Assembly: GCA_949358305.1 (NCBI GenBank)
Contig: OX442317.1
Location: forward strand, 16,858,516-16,922,515
Direction: 5' to 3'
DNA: 64,000 bases
From: Strigamia acuminata
Taxonomy: Eukaryota; Arthropoda; Chilopoda; Geophilomorpha; Linotaeniidae
Shown: one piece after another, positions 32,401 through 43,064 of the stretch
How the letters are laid out: each line of letters begins with the position of its first letter
Position numbering within the stretch: the stretch's first letter is position 1
Notes under the pieces: generated by a model
Databases searched by the model: none
Seen by the model: the letters and a program-made list of their open reading frames with translations, nothing else
What the model was told of the DNA's origin: nothing
Made by a program: the position numbers and the translations under genes

Positions 32401-32810
32401 AATTGACCCACACCAAAAAAACTTAAAACTAACAAATAAATTCGAAATCTGAAATAAAAAGAAGGAGAAGTTGGTGAATCTGTATGCACAGACGTCCCTG
32501 TGCACACCGCGCATAAAAAAAATGCGGAATTCTTCAAAAGATCGCCGACCGATTTCGAAAATCGGGAAAAAAATCGCCGTCCGATTGTGAAAATCGGGAA
32601 AAACTTCTGAAAAAAATTCGCCGTACACCGGGGTACTAAGCGAGATGAAGTTCTATGTGGCCACACTGTACTCCGGGGTACAAAGTGTGTCGAGACATCG
32701 GAAATTCGGCGAAAAACTGGAAATAAACAAAAATTTCCGCACAAATCGCGAAAAAATCGCGAAATTTACGGAAAATTAGTGAAAAAACGAGGCACTGGTG
32801 TCTTTCCAGG

Positions 32811-32822
32811 CCTCTGCTACCA
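32811..32822 (-). promoter_or_regulatory. el3 primer-binding site
   Basis: The plus strand CCTCTGCTACCA equals the 3' end of initiator Met tRNA; two nt separate it from the LTR. Confidence 0.85.
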
Positions 32823-32824
32823 CT

Positions 32825-33378
32825 TGTAGCTCTGTGGCGCAATAAATGCACGATAAATCGTGCTGGAAGCGTGAAAATAACGTGCTCACGGCAATGCATG
32901 AGCTGGAAAAATTGCCGTGATGCGTAAACGCGAGTTCGGGTCTGTATTGGGCCAGAAAACGCGTGTGCCACACTTATAACGACGTGTGGCACATAAACTA
33001 ATACTGATAATTAACAAAATACACTTTAATTCGAGAAAACTTACATAATTGATCCAAAAACCATTGGAAAACATAGAGAAACACACTGGCTGTGTGCGCG
33101 GCCATTTGCAAAGTGCCCAGAGACATCTGGTGGCCGAAAATAGAAACAATAAGTAGAAATACACACAGAATAGAGGATGCATGATGCCAGATGGATAAGA
33201 CACATCTAAAAGGCATCATGCATTCCCTTTACATAGAAACTAAGGAAAAACATAAGAAACAATACTAAATTACCCCGAATAAGAAAAGATAACCGATGGA
33301 TAATAAAATAAACATTTCAAAGTCATTTCACATCGAAAAACGATTTAATTAGGTGAAAAGCGGTTCCAAAGTCCAACA
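32825..33378 (-). repeat. el3 5' LTR
   Basis: Identical by reading to 26603-27156 (554 bp). Transcription would start here and run leftward. Confidence 0.95.
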
Positions 33379-33383
33379 GACTA

Positions 33384-35939
33384 TTCTAGGAATTCCGGGT
33401 GGACCATACTCTTCCGAAAAATGTCCGGGGTGGTGTTGGGAGTGTCGATAGACTGTTTTGTGTCAAGGTTGCCAATTTTCATGTAAGTATTGGAAGGTTT
33501 ATTTCTGTGCATTCTCATATATTTTTTTCACAGGAGCAACGAGGCGCGATGAAGGGGGATCAAGCAAGAGTGAATAAAATAAACTCGTTTTTGTCTCAAA
33601 TGCGCGTTTGCGTTTGTAAATTTGGTTGTCTTGCAACGCGGTGGCGCGTTTGAGTTTCGTGTTGCGATACAAACACGCACGGGTGCGTATTGGAGTCGTA
33701 AACGACTTTCTGTCGCAATGCGATCGCGTATTTGACAAATTTCTGCAGATTTTTGCCAATATTTGACAATTTTCAGACAAATTTCAATTAATTTTAGAAA
33801 TTTTTGAGAGATTTCAATAAAAGTTTGAGGAATTTCTTATGCTGACGCTAAAATGCCAAAAGGAGTCTTAACTCAGAAGAGCACTTTTCCGACCACTTAG
33901 GTGTCGGAAAAGCACTTCCAAAGGTCGCAAAACGTGCTCTACGCGTTTTTTGACACTAGAACGGTCGAAAACGAGTCTAAAACTGCTAAGCTGGCGCCTG
34001 TAACTTGGCGCATTCGCTGGGTCGCTCGAAAATGAGATTCGAGCGAACCGAAACCTATGAGAGAAACGCGCCGGCGGAAATATTCGTTTTTACCAATGAA
34101 TACTTAATAAATCTTCATGGGAATTTAATCCCAATCTACTGTAGGCTTAGGAACCTTGAATACCAAATAAAAACAAAGGAGCAAAGGCGGGAAACAAAGA
34201 ACAAGGGCCCGACGCCCGTAAATCACCAAAATGGCTATCTGCCAGACACGCTAGTGGCCTTGAGCCACTTCTAACTTCGTTTTCGAGGTCGTGGGTCTCG
34301 AAAACGATTAAACCGAGTGGTGGGAACGATTCCCCGAGGTCTTTTTAGTCAATGTCGCCCAAAACCCGAATCAACAAGCTAACTTTCAACGAGAAACGAA
34401 GACTGGAGCCGAATGCGGTAATAAGCGCTCATTCCAGACTCGTGTAAGCGATCTCCGCTTAAAGCCAGTTGCTCTGAGCAGACGACGCAATCGCTTACCA
34501 AGGAAAAAGACGGGTTTATGGGCTCAAAACCCGACGAAACACTTAAACAGGATCCAGAAATTACCAAGCGAGTTGGTAAGCTAAACTAAAACTGTAAAAT
34601 AAGTTGGGGACTTGGTAAAATGCGAGTCTCTCAAACTTTTGTTGCGTCCTGCTCGCAACACGCGCGATGTACGCGCGTGGCCGCGTGTTGAACGTGCGCA
34701 CTACGCGCAAGAACCGTACAAACCGAGGTAAAACGAATTAAACACATATCTAATGCAAAAACAATTATTAAATACATCATTCTTGTTGCTGTTTGCAAAC
34801 TTGCAAAACTTGCACCGAATTTGGGCAATTTTTTACAAATTTCAGCAGATTTTTGTCTATATTTGACAAATTTCAGCAGATTTCCTCAATCCTCAAACAT
34901 TTGCTGATATTTCTCAAACATTTTCTAAAATTAATTGAAATCTGTCTGAAATTTGTCTTGAATGTGTCAAATATTGTCAAAAATCCGTGGAAATTTGTCA
35001 AATACTGGCAAAAATCCATGTAAATTTGTCAAAAATTGCCATAATTTGGTGCAAATTGTGTTAGATATTGGAAAAATTTATTTTAACGCTTCCAACGCGC
35101 CAGTAAATCGCGCGTGCACACGCGTGGATTTTTTGTCATAGTTGGATGCGCGCAAACCTCACGTAACTTGCGCCAAAATTTGGCAATTTTTGACAAATTT
35201 CAGCAGATTTTTGCCAGTATTTGACAAATTTCCACTGATTTTTGACAATATTTGACCCAACAACTGCGCCACGTTCCAGGCGCCGGTTTAGGCATTTTAG
35301 ACCCGTTTTAGACCGTTTTCGATGGCGAAAACGTTCTCTCCATCATTTTCTACCCCTGGGTGAGGTTTTCAGCGTTCATGATTGATGAAAAAGCTGTTTT
35401 CTAACTAGCTGTCCCATTGCTAGTTTTGGCGTCAGGTTTTAGCAACCTTCCGATCCGACTCTGTCGTCTGCACGACCTCCAAGACCGTTTTAGGGTTAAT
35501 TTGAGTCAAATAATTCATTCTGGGGGTTGTTTTGGGTTTTTTACAAGTGTGTTTTTGTAGTTTTTATTGGTTTCAAACATTGTCAATTCTTCATACAAGT
35601 GTAACTTTCATTTCTCTGTATTTTGAGAACTTTGCATTGCAGCAAAGTTCATTTCTTGCCCCTTAATTATTGTGTAATTGTTGGTTTTCAAGCCCGTTTT
35701 TTAACAATAACTTTATTTGAAGTGCCTATTGTTTCAGGCACGTGCTTCCACGTGCCTTTTATTGTTGAGCAATTTCTTGGGCAGTTGCGCTCCTGTTGCT
35801 AGCATTGCCGCGCGTTCTCCGCGCGCGTACTCGCGCGTTTCGCATCACACACATTCGGGTTCAATGGCCTATCGCGGCGGCACATTGTGTGGCATAGCGC
35901 GGCACGTTGCAATTACGTGACGTGGCACGTTGCTGTTAC
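33384..35939 (+). repeat. Foldback copy A left arm, non-satellite part
   Basis: Collinear with 54028-56583 at a constant offset of 20644. It contains an intron-like GTAAGTATTGG...TTTTTTTCACAG segment in a small open frame (33399-33653), minisatellite copies of TTTGACAAATTTC-x-GATTTTTG (33730-33830, 34830-35060, 35190-35260), and an internal inverted repeat: CTAAGCTGGCGCCTGTAACT near 33988 resembles the complement of 35275-35310. No convincing gene. Confidence 0.8.
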
Positions 35940-36426
35940 TGTAGCAGAGGAGTGCGCGAAATCAGTTGAATAACTGACGGGAAGCGTGTTTGCAAAGTGC
36001 GAAGCAACGCAAAATGGCGTCGTGCTTCGCGCACGAACGTTCGCGATTCGTTTCGTGAAAGCGCGCGGCCTAATGCCGCTTATATGCGCTGGAAAACTTG
36101 CACAGAAGGTGCTTAAACATAAACACAAAGCTTAAATAAAATATACACTTTAATAAAACGAAAATATACATTACACATTGGAGAAATAGCTAGAAGACAC
36201 ACACCTGTGTGTTCCGCCATGTTGGATTCAGATAACAGTGGTGGTGGCACTCTGGTGCCGGAAATTAGCATTAATTGAGAACAAATCACTTGGTGATAGA
36301 ATAAATCATATGAGAACAAGACAAGAGTATGGAATTACATATGAGACATCGCTAAATAAAAGGTAACATCGAAATCAATAGAGAATAAACATATTCATCG
36401 ATAAAAACACGGTCTTTAGACCAACA
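35940..36426 (-). repeat. el4 3' LTR
   Basis: TGTAGCAGAGG...GACCAACA on the plus strand. Sense start TGTTGGTCTAAAGACC carries a short palindrome; TATA box (sense TATAAG) at 36079-36084; CCGCCATGTTGG (YY1-like) near 36215. Confidence 0.95.
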
Positions 36427-36437
36427 AATCCCCTCTT
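36427..36437 (-). promoter_or_regulatory. el4 polypurine tract
   Basis: Sense AAGAGGGGATT abuts the LTR start. Confidence 0.85.
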
Positions 36438-36635
36438 CGATGAAAATATTTATCAGGGGACAAGACAAACGTATACTGGAATTACAGATGATCATTGGCG
36501 AGAAAAGAAAATAATAAATTCGGATCATCGAGCCGGGTACTGTCGTGGTTATCACTTAACTAAGCTCGGAATTCCCACAGAAACTTGATGATCCTCGAAA
36601 TCGGGTAAAACTAAATCAGGAATGTCACGATAAAG

Positions 36636-39600
36636 TTATGCTCGGAAGATCTTCGAAATGAGTGACCGCAAACGTTCGGATGAGAGCCATTTCGTAAAAA
36701 TGTCTGCGATATTCACTTCGGATGCAACTTTTCGAAGATCGAAGACTCCTGTCGTATACCACTCCCTGAGCCAATGATACCTCACGCGAATGTGTCGAGT
36801 CTTCGCGTTCTCAATGTCGTTAGACGTGAATTGGATAGCGGCCAGGGCATCGGAGTAAACAACAGGTCGAGCCAATCGATTGAGAATCGGGAAATCGGTG
36901 TACACGGAGTCCAACCAGAAAAGCTCCTTTACACACTCTACCAGGGCGATAAATTCCGCTTCCATAGTAGAGCATGCAACGGTCGACTGTTTTCGACAGG
37001 ACCAGCCGATAGGGACGTTGCCGATGTACACGATGTATCCTCCGAAACTCAAGGAGGTTTCCGGGTCGCTCGCCCACGATGCGTCGGTGAAAGCCGATAA
37101 CTGGCTCGATGTGCAGCCAGATAACTCGATGCAAAGGTCTGCAGTATTTGCCACGTACTGCAGAACCTGTAGAAGGGCGCGGATGTGGGTTCGGTTGTAG
37201 CACGTGTTGTATTGTGCTAAGGCGATCACGGAGTATAAGATGTCGGGACGAGTTCTCGATGCCAAAAACAGTAGTGACCCGATTAATGATCGATAGGGGA
37301 AATCTTCAAGATTTTCGGTGGACCCTCTGACGAGTGTCGTTCCTGGGGTCACTGGCACCTTGACTAGGTTATTCGTTGACGTCCCGAACTTCTTAACCAT
37401 TTTGGCGATGTATGCACGTTGGGTTATGAACGTGCGCCCGGCATCACGGATGAATTCGACGCCTAGGAGTTTGGTGATCGGGCCGAGGTTCACGATGTCG
37501 AATTTCGAGCTGATTAGTCGAATCAGTTGAGTGAAGACATTGTCGGATGCGTAAAATATAACAATATCGTCCACGTAGACCAGCATAACAGCTGTGCTTC
37601 CGAAAACGTATACACAGTTGCATGCCGGCATTCTTCGAAATCCGAGGGCCCGTAATGTTTCGTCGAGTTTCTCGAACCATTGTCTCCCCGACTGGTGGAG
37701 GCCGTAAAGTGACTTGAGGAGCAGCCACACGTTGTTTGGATCGGAGCATGTGGCACCCGCGGGGATTCGCATGTAGACTTTGTGTTTTAACTCCCCGTAC
37801 AGGTACGCACCTTTCACGTCGAGGTGGGCGTCCTTCCAACCACGTAATACGACGAGAAGACAGAAAAACAGACGAATCAATATGAAGTTCACGACTGGGC
37901 TAAACACCTCATCAAAATCGACTCCGAGGGTTTGATAAAAACCTTGCGCTACTAAGCGTGCTCGGTATCGAGTGACGGTTCCGGCTGCATCGGTTTTAAG
38001 TTTAAAAATCCACTTGCAGCCAAGAATAGTGGTGTCGGGTGGTCGGGGAACTTCTTCATAGATCTCTCGCTCTTTGAACATATCGAGCTCCTCTCCAATT
38101 GCTTCACGCCATTTCGGAGCGTCGTTGAACTTGGGAATTTCGGCGAATGAAGCCGGCTCGGTTCGGCATAGATGAGCCGCATGACGAACACCCGGAAGAG
38201 TTGGTAACTTATGTTCGAGATTACCGAAGAAAAACAGTCCGGGGTCGTAATCGATGTTGTTCAACATGCAATACTCCTCGATGTCGTGATAAGATCTTAG
38301 GCGGATCTTCGGAGTTGGAAAATAATAAACGTCGATTAAGATTTTTCCGGGCTTCTGATCCTTTCTTAGATGTTCCTCGCGTACCCATTCACGACACTCT
38401 CCATCTCCACCGACAAATCGCCACATGTGAGTTGTGTGGCGAGCGGTTGCCGCAGCGACTTCGGTTCCCAATACCGGAGCTGGTGACATGGGATCGGGGT
38501 CGAATATCTGCAACGTATGCGTTGCAGGATCACCAGCACGTTGTTGACGACGTGTTGTGATAAATCTCGGTGTCGGTATCGGCGTCTCACGTGGGAGAGG
38601 AGGCGCGGTCGAACGTTGAGGTGAGGGTGGTGCTGATGGGCGAGGCGATGGTGGGGCAGATTGACGAGGTGTCGATGGAGGTAATTGATGCGACGATGGT
38701 TCCGCTGACGCGTCTATGAGTTCGGACGTCTCGGGATAAACCGATAATTCATCCATTTCTCGTATGTCGTGATCAGTATCACGTTCCTCTTCATATGAAA
38801 TGTGATGAGACTGTCGAAGGGATGCGGAACCCGGAGGTAATGTCGCACATAAATCCAGCAAGACTCGTTCTGGAGTCGTCGGAGGTGGAATCTGGATATG
38901 CGGAAACGCAGGAGGTGTGTGCATCGATGCAGATGCCGTTGACACACATTCGGAATCGTTCGCAGAATGTTCCGACGCCTCGGAGTCGGATCCCCTCGGC
39001 CATTGATGGTATTGGAGATTATCATCGAATGTGACGGATTGCTGTCCAGGGCCGGTGAACGATTCTTGAGGTCGTTGAGACGAAATTTTAATCGATTTCC
39101 GATAGGATTGGCGTTCATCGACTTTGACATGAATCGACTCGTAGACTTTGTTGTCAGTTGGGTTCCAAATTCTGAATCCACGGGTCCCTGTGGCGTAGCC
39201 GACTAAATACCCCTCCCAGGCCCGGGGATCCAGCTTCTTCCGGCCTGGTGCGGTGTAGTGCACCCAGCACTTTGAGCCGACTTTGCGGAGGTGTCGTAAC
39301 GATAGGGCTCTCTGTCGCCAAAGGATGTATGGGACCTGATTATTAAGTCGAGAATGAGGGCACCGGTTCTTGATGTATCCGAACGTAACTGCGAGCTCGG
39401 CCCAGAGCGCATCTGGAAGTTTGGTTTCCGAAATGATCGCGCGGACGTTGTCGAGCATTGTCCTGTTTATGCGCTCGGCCGTGCCATTCATCTGTGGCGA
39501 TGACGGGTTCGTCCGTTGCCCTTGAATGCCTTTATCCTGAAGATATCGGAGAAATTCGTTTGACATGAACTCTCCGCCTCGATCCGTCCGAATCGCTTTT

Positions 39601-41693
39601 ACTCGAGAGTCTTGAATTCTTTCCACTCGAGCAACAAAGTCCTTGAAGGTTGCGAAAACTTGTGATTTCTGCGCTAGCGGTATAATCCAGCAATAGCGTG
39701 TCGCGTCGTCGATGACAGTAAGGACGAAACGCGCTCCTCCAAACGATGGGATAGGGGCGGGCCCCCAAATATCCATGTGGAGGAGGTCCAAAGGCTTCGT
39801 TGTCGAGGGGTTCGGATCGGGCTTGTGAGAGGCTCTAATCGATTTGGCGATCCGACAATCGTTGCAGGCCAATTCCCTGTTGACTTCCCCTGGTTGCATT
39901 CCGTAGACTTGGTCGTTTGCGGCCAACAACTTCATTCCCTTGGTGTGAAGGTGGCCGAGTCGGCTGTGCCATAAGCCGGTGGCGTCCTTGACGGAAGCTG
40001 GATTGGCAATGACCTTCTTTTTCAATTGAGACGGATTGCCGAGGGGAGGAAAGGAATTTGCGTTCTGAATCGCGGTTGGATTTGCCGTTGGGATTGACTG
40101 CAAGGCACCCGCATAGGATGGAGGAGTGGTCAGGTTATTATGGATTTGCGTGGGAATGGGAGGAGGAATCGGATTGGTTTGAGGAGCTTGTTGTACAGAA
40201 ATTTGCTTTACATGTTCAATAGCTGGCATCTCAATCCGGAAATCCGTTATTTCTCGCTGTTTCGACCCTTTTCCCTGTCTATGCTTCGGAATGTTCGGGA
40301 AATCTTCTTCGGTTGTCACGTACATTTGCGCTGGCGACGCGGGAATCGTCGGTTGTGTCGTAGGAGAGACCGTCGTCGCAAATGTCGGATTCGAACATAA
40401 ACCGTCCACATAGTAAAGACCACCTCTCTCCTTTGCACGGATGAGAGGGCTGCGAATGTCCGATTGGTAAACATGAATCTCACTATTGAAAATGTGGATA
40501 TGATGTCGAGCTTTATCAATCTTGGACACGGAGATCAAGTTTGCCTCGAAATTCGGCGCATATAAGACATTGGTCAAATTAACGGTGCATCGCGTCTTGT
40601 CAATCGCTAGGAGAAGTCGAACCGTTCCTTTGCCCGTTACTTGGGACTTGCCCTGTCCTAACTCAATGTCAAATGGGATCACATCGGTGAATTCGGTGAA
40701 TCCTGCACGCACGTGAGACACATGGTCTGTGGCGCCGCAATCCAGTATCCATTCATTGGATTGCATGAAATGGGCTACTGGACGTTGGACAACTTGCGGC
40801 GCATTGACAAAGAATGTCCCCTCTCGATGTGGAAGAGAGTTTTCACGGGGTCTGGTATTATTGACCTTCGCGGCAGCGTTTTTGTTACGCCTGCGACTCT
40901 TGCTGCGAGAATTACGTTGCAGCGTGACCGTGGGTTGATTCTGATTTTGTCGAGGTGGACGTGGACATCGGTTCGCATAATGTCCGAATTGATCACAATT
41001 AAAACATTTCACGGTTGATAAATCACGTGGACCAGATTTATTACGCGGCCGAAATTGTCCTTTAGAAGCATGAGCTGACGATTGAGATGATCCGAGCAGC
41101 CCAGTTGATTTAAGGCGCATATGTTCGGAAATTAACTGTTCGGCGACATCCTTCGGTGTAAACTGGGGATCTGGCCAATGGTAGATCGCGAAGGTAGCCT
41201 GCGCGTATTCAGGCGGCAAACACTTTAAGTATTGATACGCGTGATGAATTGGGCTAATAATTTCATTAACATCCCTTAATTGTCGCACGTAATTGTCCAC
41301 GCGGGCAATAAAATCTGGCATGTCCTCATTGGGTTGAAGCTGCAGATTTAAGAAGTCCCAGCGCATGGCCGCTTGACGGGCCCTGGAACTTGGCGCGTAG
41401 ATCTTAGCGAGTGTCTCCCACGCCTCCTTTGGCGTGTTGCAAGTCTCAAGAACTGTGCGCTTGCTGGGGCTCACGTGGATGTAAATGTGCCCTAATGCTT
41501 TGTCCTTTTTTATCATGTAACGATCGAGTTCCTTGGGCGTCAAGGTTGCAATGTGTTCCGCCTCCTTGGCCTCTGTCACGTGTCTCCAGAGCCCCTCGGA
41601 TTTTAACAAGAACTGCATCGCCATCCGCCAGTCCTCGTAATTTCCGACACCGAGGACCGGAACTAGAGCACTCGAAGCTGCTGCTTTTTGCAT
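36636..41693 (-). CDS. el4 Copia gag-pol polyprotein with MBD-like domain, intact
   Basis: 1685 residues from the ATG at 41693. Gag core 1-210; zinc knuckle C230-C233-H238-C243; basic patch about 262-275; protease D318-C319-G320; linker with E-E-D-F-P-N-I-P-K (462-470) and S-Y-A-G-A-L (526-531); integrase H576/H581/C610/C613 and D641, D704, E740 (35 residues between the last two); P-R-A-W-E-G-Y-L-V-G-Y (823-833); Ser/Pro-rich linker to about 1080; MBD-like domain 1089-1158 with R1110, D1121, Y1123 and R1133; RT with Y-V-D-D 1373-1376; RNase H D1537, E1578, D1615. No break found. The length is above the common 1300-1450 of Copia because of the two linkers and the extra domain. Confidence 0.96.
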   Translation of the reverse strand: MQKAAASSALVPVLGVGNYEDWRMAMQFLLKSEGLWRHVTEAKEAEHIATLTPKELDRYMIKKDKALGHIYIHVSPSKRTVLETCNTPKEAWETLAKIYAPSSRARQAAMRWDFLNLQLQPNEDMPDFIARVDNYVRQLRDVNEIISPIHHAYQYLKCLPPEYAQATFAIYHWPDPQFTPKDVAEQLISEHMRLKSTGLLGSSQSSAHASKGQFRPRNKSGPRDLSTVKCFNCDQFGHYANRCPRPPRQNQNQPTVTLQRNSRSKSRRRNKNAAAKVNNTRPRENSLPHREGTFFVNAPQVVQRPVAHFMQSNEWILDCGATDHVSHVRAGFTEFTDVIPFDIELGQGKSQVTGKGTVRLLLAIDKTRCTVNLTNVLYAPNFEANLISVSKIDKARHHIHIFNSEIHVYQSDIRSPLIRAKERGGLYYVDGLCSNPTFATTVSPTTQPTIPASPAQMYVTTEEDFPNIPKHRQGKGSKQREITDFRIEMPAIEHVKQISVQQAPQTNPIPPPIPTQIHNNLTTPPSYAGALQSIPTANPTAIQNANSFPPLGNPSQLKKKVIANPASVKDATGLWHSRLGHLHTKGMKLLAANDQVYGMQPGEVNRELACNDCRIAKSIRASHKPDPNPSTTKPLDLLHMDIWGPAPIPSFGGARFVLTVIDDATRYCWIIPLAQKSQVFATFKDFVARVERIQDSRVKAIRTDRGGEFMSNEFLRYLQDKGIQGQRTNPSSPQMNGTAERINRTMLDNVRAIISETKLPDALWAELAVTFGYIKNRCPHSRLNNQVPYILWRQRALSLRHLRKVGSKCWVHYTAPGRKKLDPRAWEGYLVGYATGTRGFRIWNPTDNKVYESIHVKVDERQSYRKSIKISSQRPQESFTGPGQQSVTFDDNLQYHQWPRGSDSEASEHSANDSECVSTASASMHTPPAFPHIQIPPPTTPERVLLDLCATLPPGSASLRQSHHISYEEERDTDHDIREMDELSVYPETSELIDASAEPSSHQLPPSTPRQSAPPSPRPSAPPSPQRSTAPPLPRETPIPTPRFITTRRQQRAGDPATHTLQIFDPDPMSPAPVLGTEVAAATARHTTHMWRFVGGDGECREWVREEHLRKDQKPGKILIDVYYFPTPKIRLRSYHDIEEYCMLNNIDYDPGLFFFGNLEHKLPTLPGVRHAAHLCRTEPASFAEIPKFNDAPKWREAIGEELDMFKEREIYEEVPRPPDTTILGCKWIFKLKTDAAGTVTRYRARLVAQGFYQTLGVDFDEVFSPVVNFILIRLFFCLLVVLRGWKDAHLDVKGAYLYGELKHKVYMRIPAGATCSDPNNVWLLLKSLYGLHQSGRQWFEKLDETLRALGFRRMPACNCVYVFGSTAVMLVYVDDIVIFYASDNVFTQLIRLISSKFDIVNLGPITKLLGVEFIRDAGRTFITQRAYIAKMVKKFGTSTNNLVKVPVTPGTTLVRGSTENLEDFPYRSLIGSLLFLASRTRPDILYSVIALAQYNTCYNRTHIRALLQVLQYVANTADLCIELSGCTSSQLSAFTDASWASDPETSLSFGGYIVYIGNVPIGWSCRKQSTVACSTMEAEFIALVECVKELFWLDSVYTDFPILNRLARPVVYSDALAAIQFTSNDIENAKTRHIRVRYHWLREWYTTGVFDLRKVASEVNIADIFTKWLSSERLRSLISKIFRA
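38220..38429 (-). other. el4 MBD-like domain between integrase and RT
   Basis: W-V-R-E-E-H-L-R-K, then G-K, D-V-Y-Y-F-P, R-L-R-S, D-I-E-E-Y and L-F-F-F-G-N in MBD order and spacing. The loop Gly before R-L-R-S seen in el3 is not kept (T-P-K-I). Confidence 0.75.
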
Positions 41694-41852
41694 CGTGAAT
41701 CGCTAGACAAAACACAACGCGGAGAACACAAAGGCTCAGAGAATGGCACTGATGTGGTACACTTGATCGGAGCACTGCACTGAAGCACGTCACTAGCACT
41801 TTCAAGGCGGAAAACCACGAATTGGGAGGCAATGCTACAATTGCCTGATAAC

Positions 41853-41986
41853 CTGTGGTGAGTGTCCCCCTGACGTCCTTTACGACCACCTGGGGTCACG
41901 GGAATGTCAGGTGGCGCAGGGCTCAGCCTCACCACAGAATACAATGACGCGGTGCTCGGAATCGAGCGTAGGGCGCCAAGGATTCT
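41853..41986 (-). promoter_or_regulatory. el4 leader: two adjacent conserved RNA hairpins
   Basis: Stem 1: CTGTGGTGAG (41853-41862) with CTCACCACAG (41928-41937), perfect; inner CCTGAC (41869-41874) with GTCAGG (41906-41911). Stem 2: AGAAT (41936-41940) with ATTCT (41982-41986), inner TGACGC with GCGCCA and a GCTC/GAGC tip. An alternative CCACCT/AGGTGG pairing overlaps the inner stem. Confidence 0.75.
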
Positions 41987-42553
41987 AATAAACCCACCAA
42001 AATCCCCTCTTAAAATTAACAAAGGTAATTGCGAAAATAGGAGAAATAGGTGAATCAACTGCGGTTGCAGTCCTCGTGCAAATGAAGGCACGGCACGGTT
42101 TTCTCGAAAAACCGGAAAAAGCGCAATTCGGACGTTAATGTCCGAATTCTTCTCGAAAATTCGAGGCTCTTCTTCCTCTTGATCAGATCGGCGTATAACG
42201 ACCGTTCTCCGGGGAACTAAGCCGCGAATAATGTCTATTCGTTTCTCGTTGCAACTGCCGCTCTTCGCTAAGCAGTGTCGAACGACGAAACCGGTGTGAA
42301 AAACTGTAAATAAATGAAAATTTGCCTCGAAAATCGCGAAAGACGCGGAAAATCGGGCAAAATTAAACAAATCAACGATGCAGATCGCTTGAAACGTCGA
42401 TGGAACGTCTCGGGCGTCGTGGCGAACGTGCACAGGACGAAAATCGGCCGGAAATCGTCGAAAATCTGCAAAAATAAAATTTCGGCGCGGAAATCGCGAA
42501 ATTTCGCGAATTTCACGTCGAAAATTAGCGGAAATAATTCGAAAATAGCAAGC

Positions 42554-42571
42554 AACCACCCTCTGCTACCA
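42554..42571 (-). promoter_or_regulatory. el4 primer-binding site
   Basis: The plus strand AACCACCCTCTGCTACCA matches 17 of 18 nt of the initiator tRNA 3' end. One nt separates it from the LTR. Confidence 0.88.
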
Positions 42572-42572
42572 A

Positions 42573-43059
42573 TGTAGCAGAGGAGTGCGCGAAATCAGTT
42601 GAATAACTGACGGGAAGCGTGTTTGCAAAGTGCGAAGCAACGCAAAATGGCGTCGTGCTTCGCGCACGAACGTTCGCGATTCGTTTCGTGAAAGCGCGCG
42701 GCCTAATGCCGCTTATATGCGCTGGAAAACTTGCACAGAAGGTGCTTAAACATAAACACAAAGCTTAAATAAAATATACACTTTAATAAAACGAAAATAT
42801 ACATTACACATTGGAGAAATAGCTAGAAGACACACACCTGTGTGTTCCGCCATGTTGGATTCAGATAACAGTGGTGGTGGCACTCTGGTGCCGGAAATTA
42901 GCATTAATTGAGAACAAATCACTTGGTGATAGAATAAATCATATGAGAACAAGACAAGAGTATGGAATTACATATGAGACATCGCTAAATAAAAGGTAAC
43001 ATCGAAATCAATAGAGAATAAACATATTCATCGATAAAAACACGGTCTTTAGACCAACA
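42573..43059 (-). repeat. el4 5' LTR
   Basis: 487 bp, same as 35940-36426 by reading. The U5 end CCTCTGCTACA is complementary to the PBS. Confidence 0.95.
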
Positions 43060-43064
43060 GTTAC

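Larger units (their letters stand above)
26603..33378 (-). mobile_element. Copia LTR retrotransposon el3, intact
   Basis: 6776 bp with 554-bp LTRs that look identical and a GACTA target duplication (26598-26602 and 33379-33383). The uninterrupted target is present at 54023-54027 in copy B. A complete polyprotein, PBS, PPT and leader hairpins are present. By sequence it looks structurally complete and recently inserted. Confidence 0.97.
35940..43059 (-). mobile_element. Copia LTR retrotransposon el4, intact
   Basis: 7120 bp, 487-bp LTRs that look identical, target duplication GTTAC (35935-35939 and 43060-43064). The empty target is seen at 56579-56583. It has a complete polyprotein, PBS, PPT and an 879-nt leader with hairpins. 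Its pol is nearly the same as that of el5, but the LTRs of the two differ. Confidence 0.97.

Noticed and set aside
34005-34780. Possible solo LTR inside the foldback arm (region with AAAATGGCTATCTGCC)
   Set aside because: No TG...CA edges with a target duplication could be found, and the segment is equally present in copies A and B.
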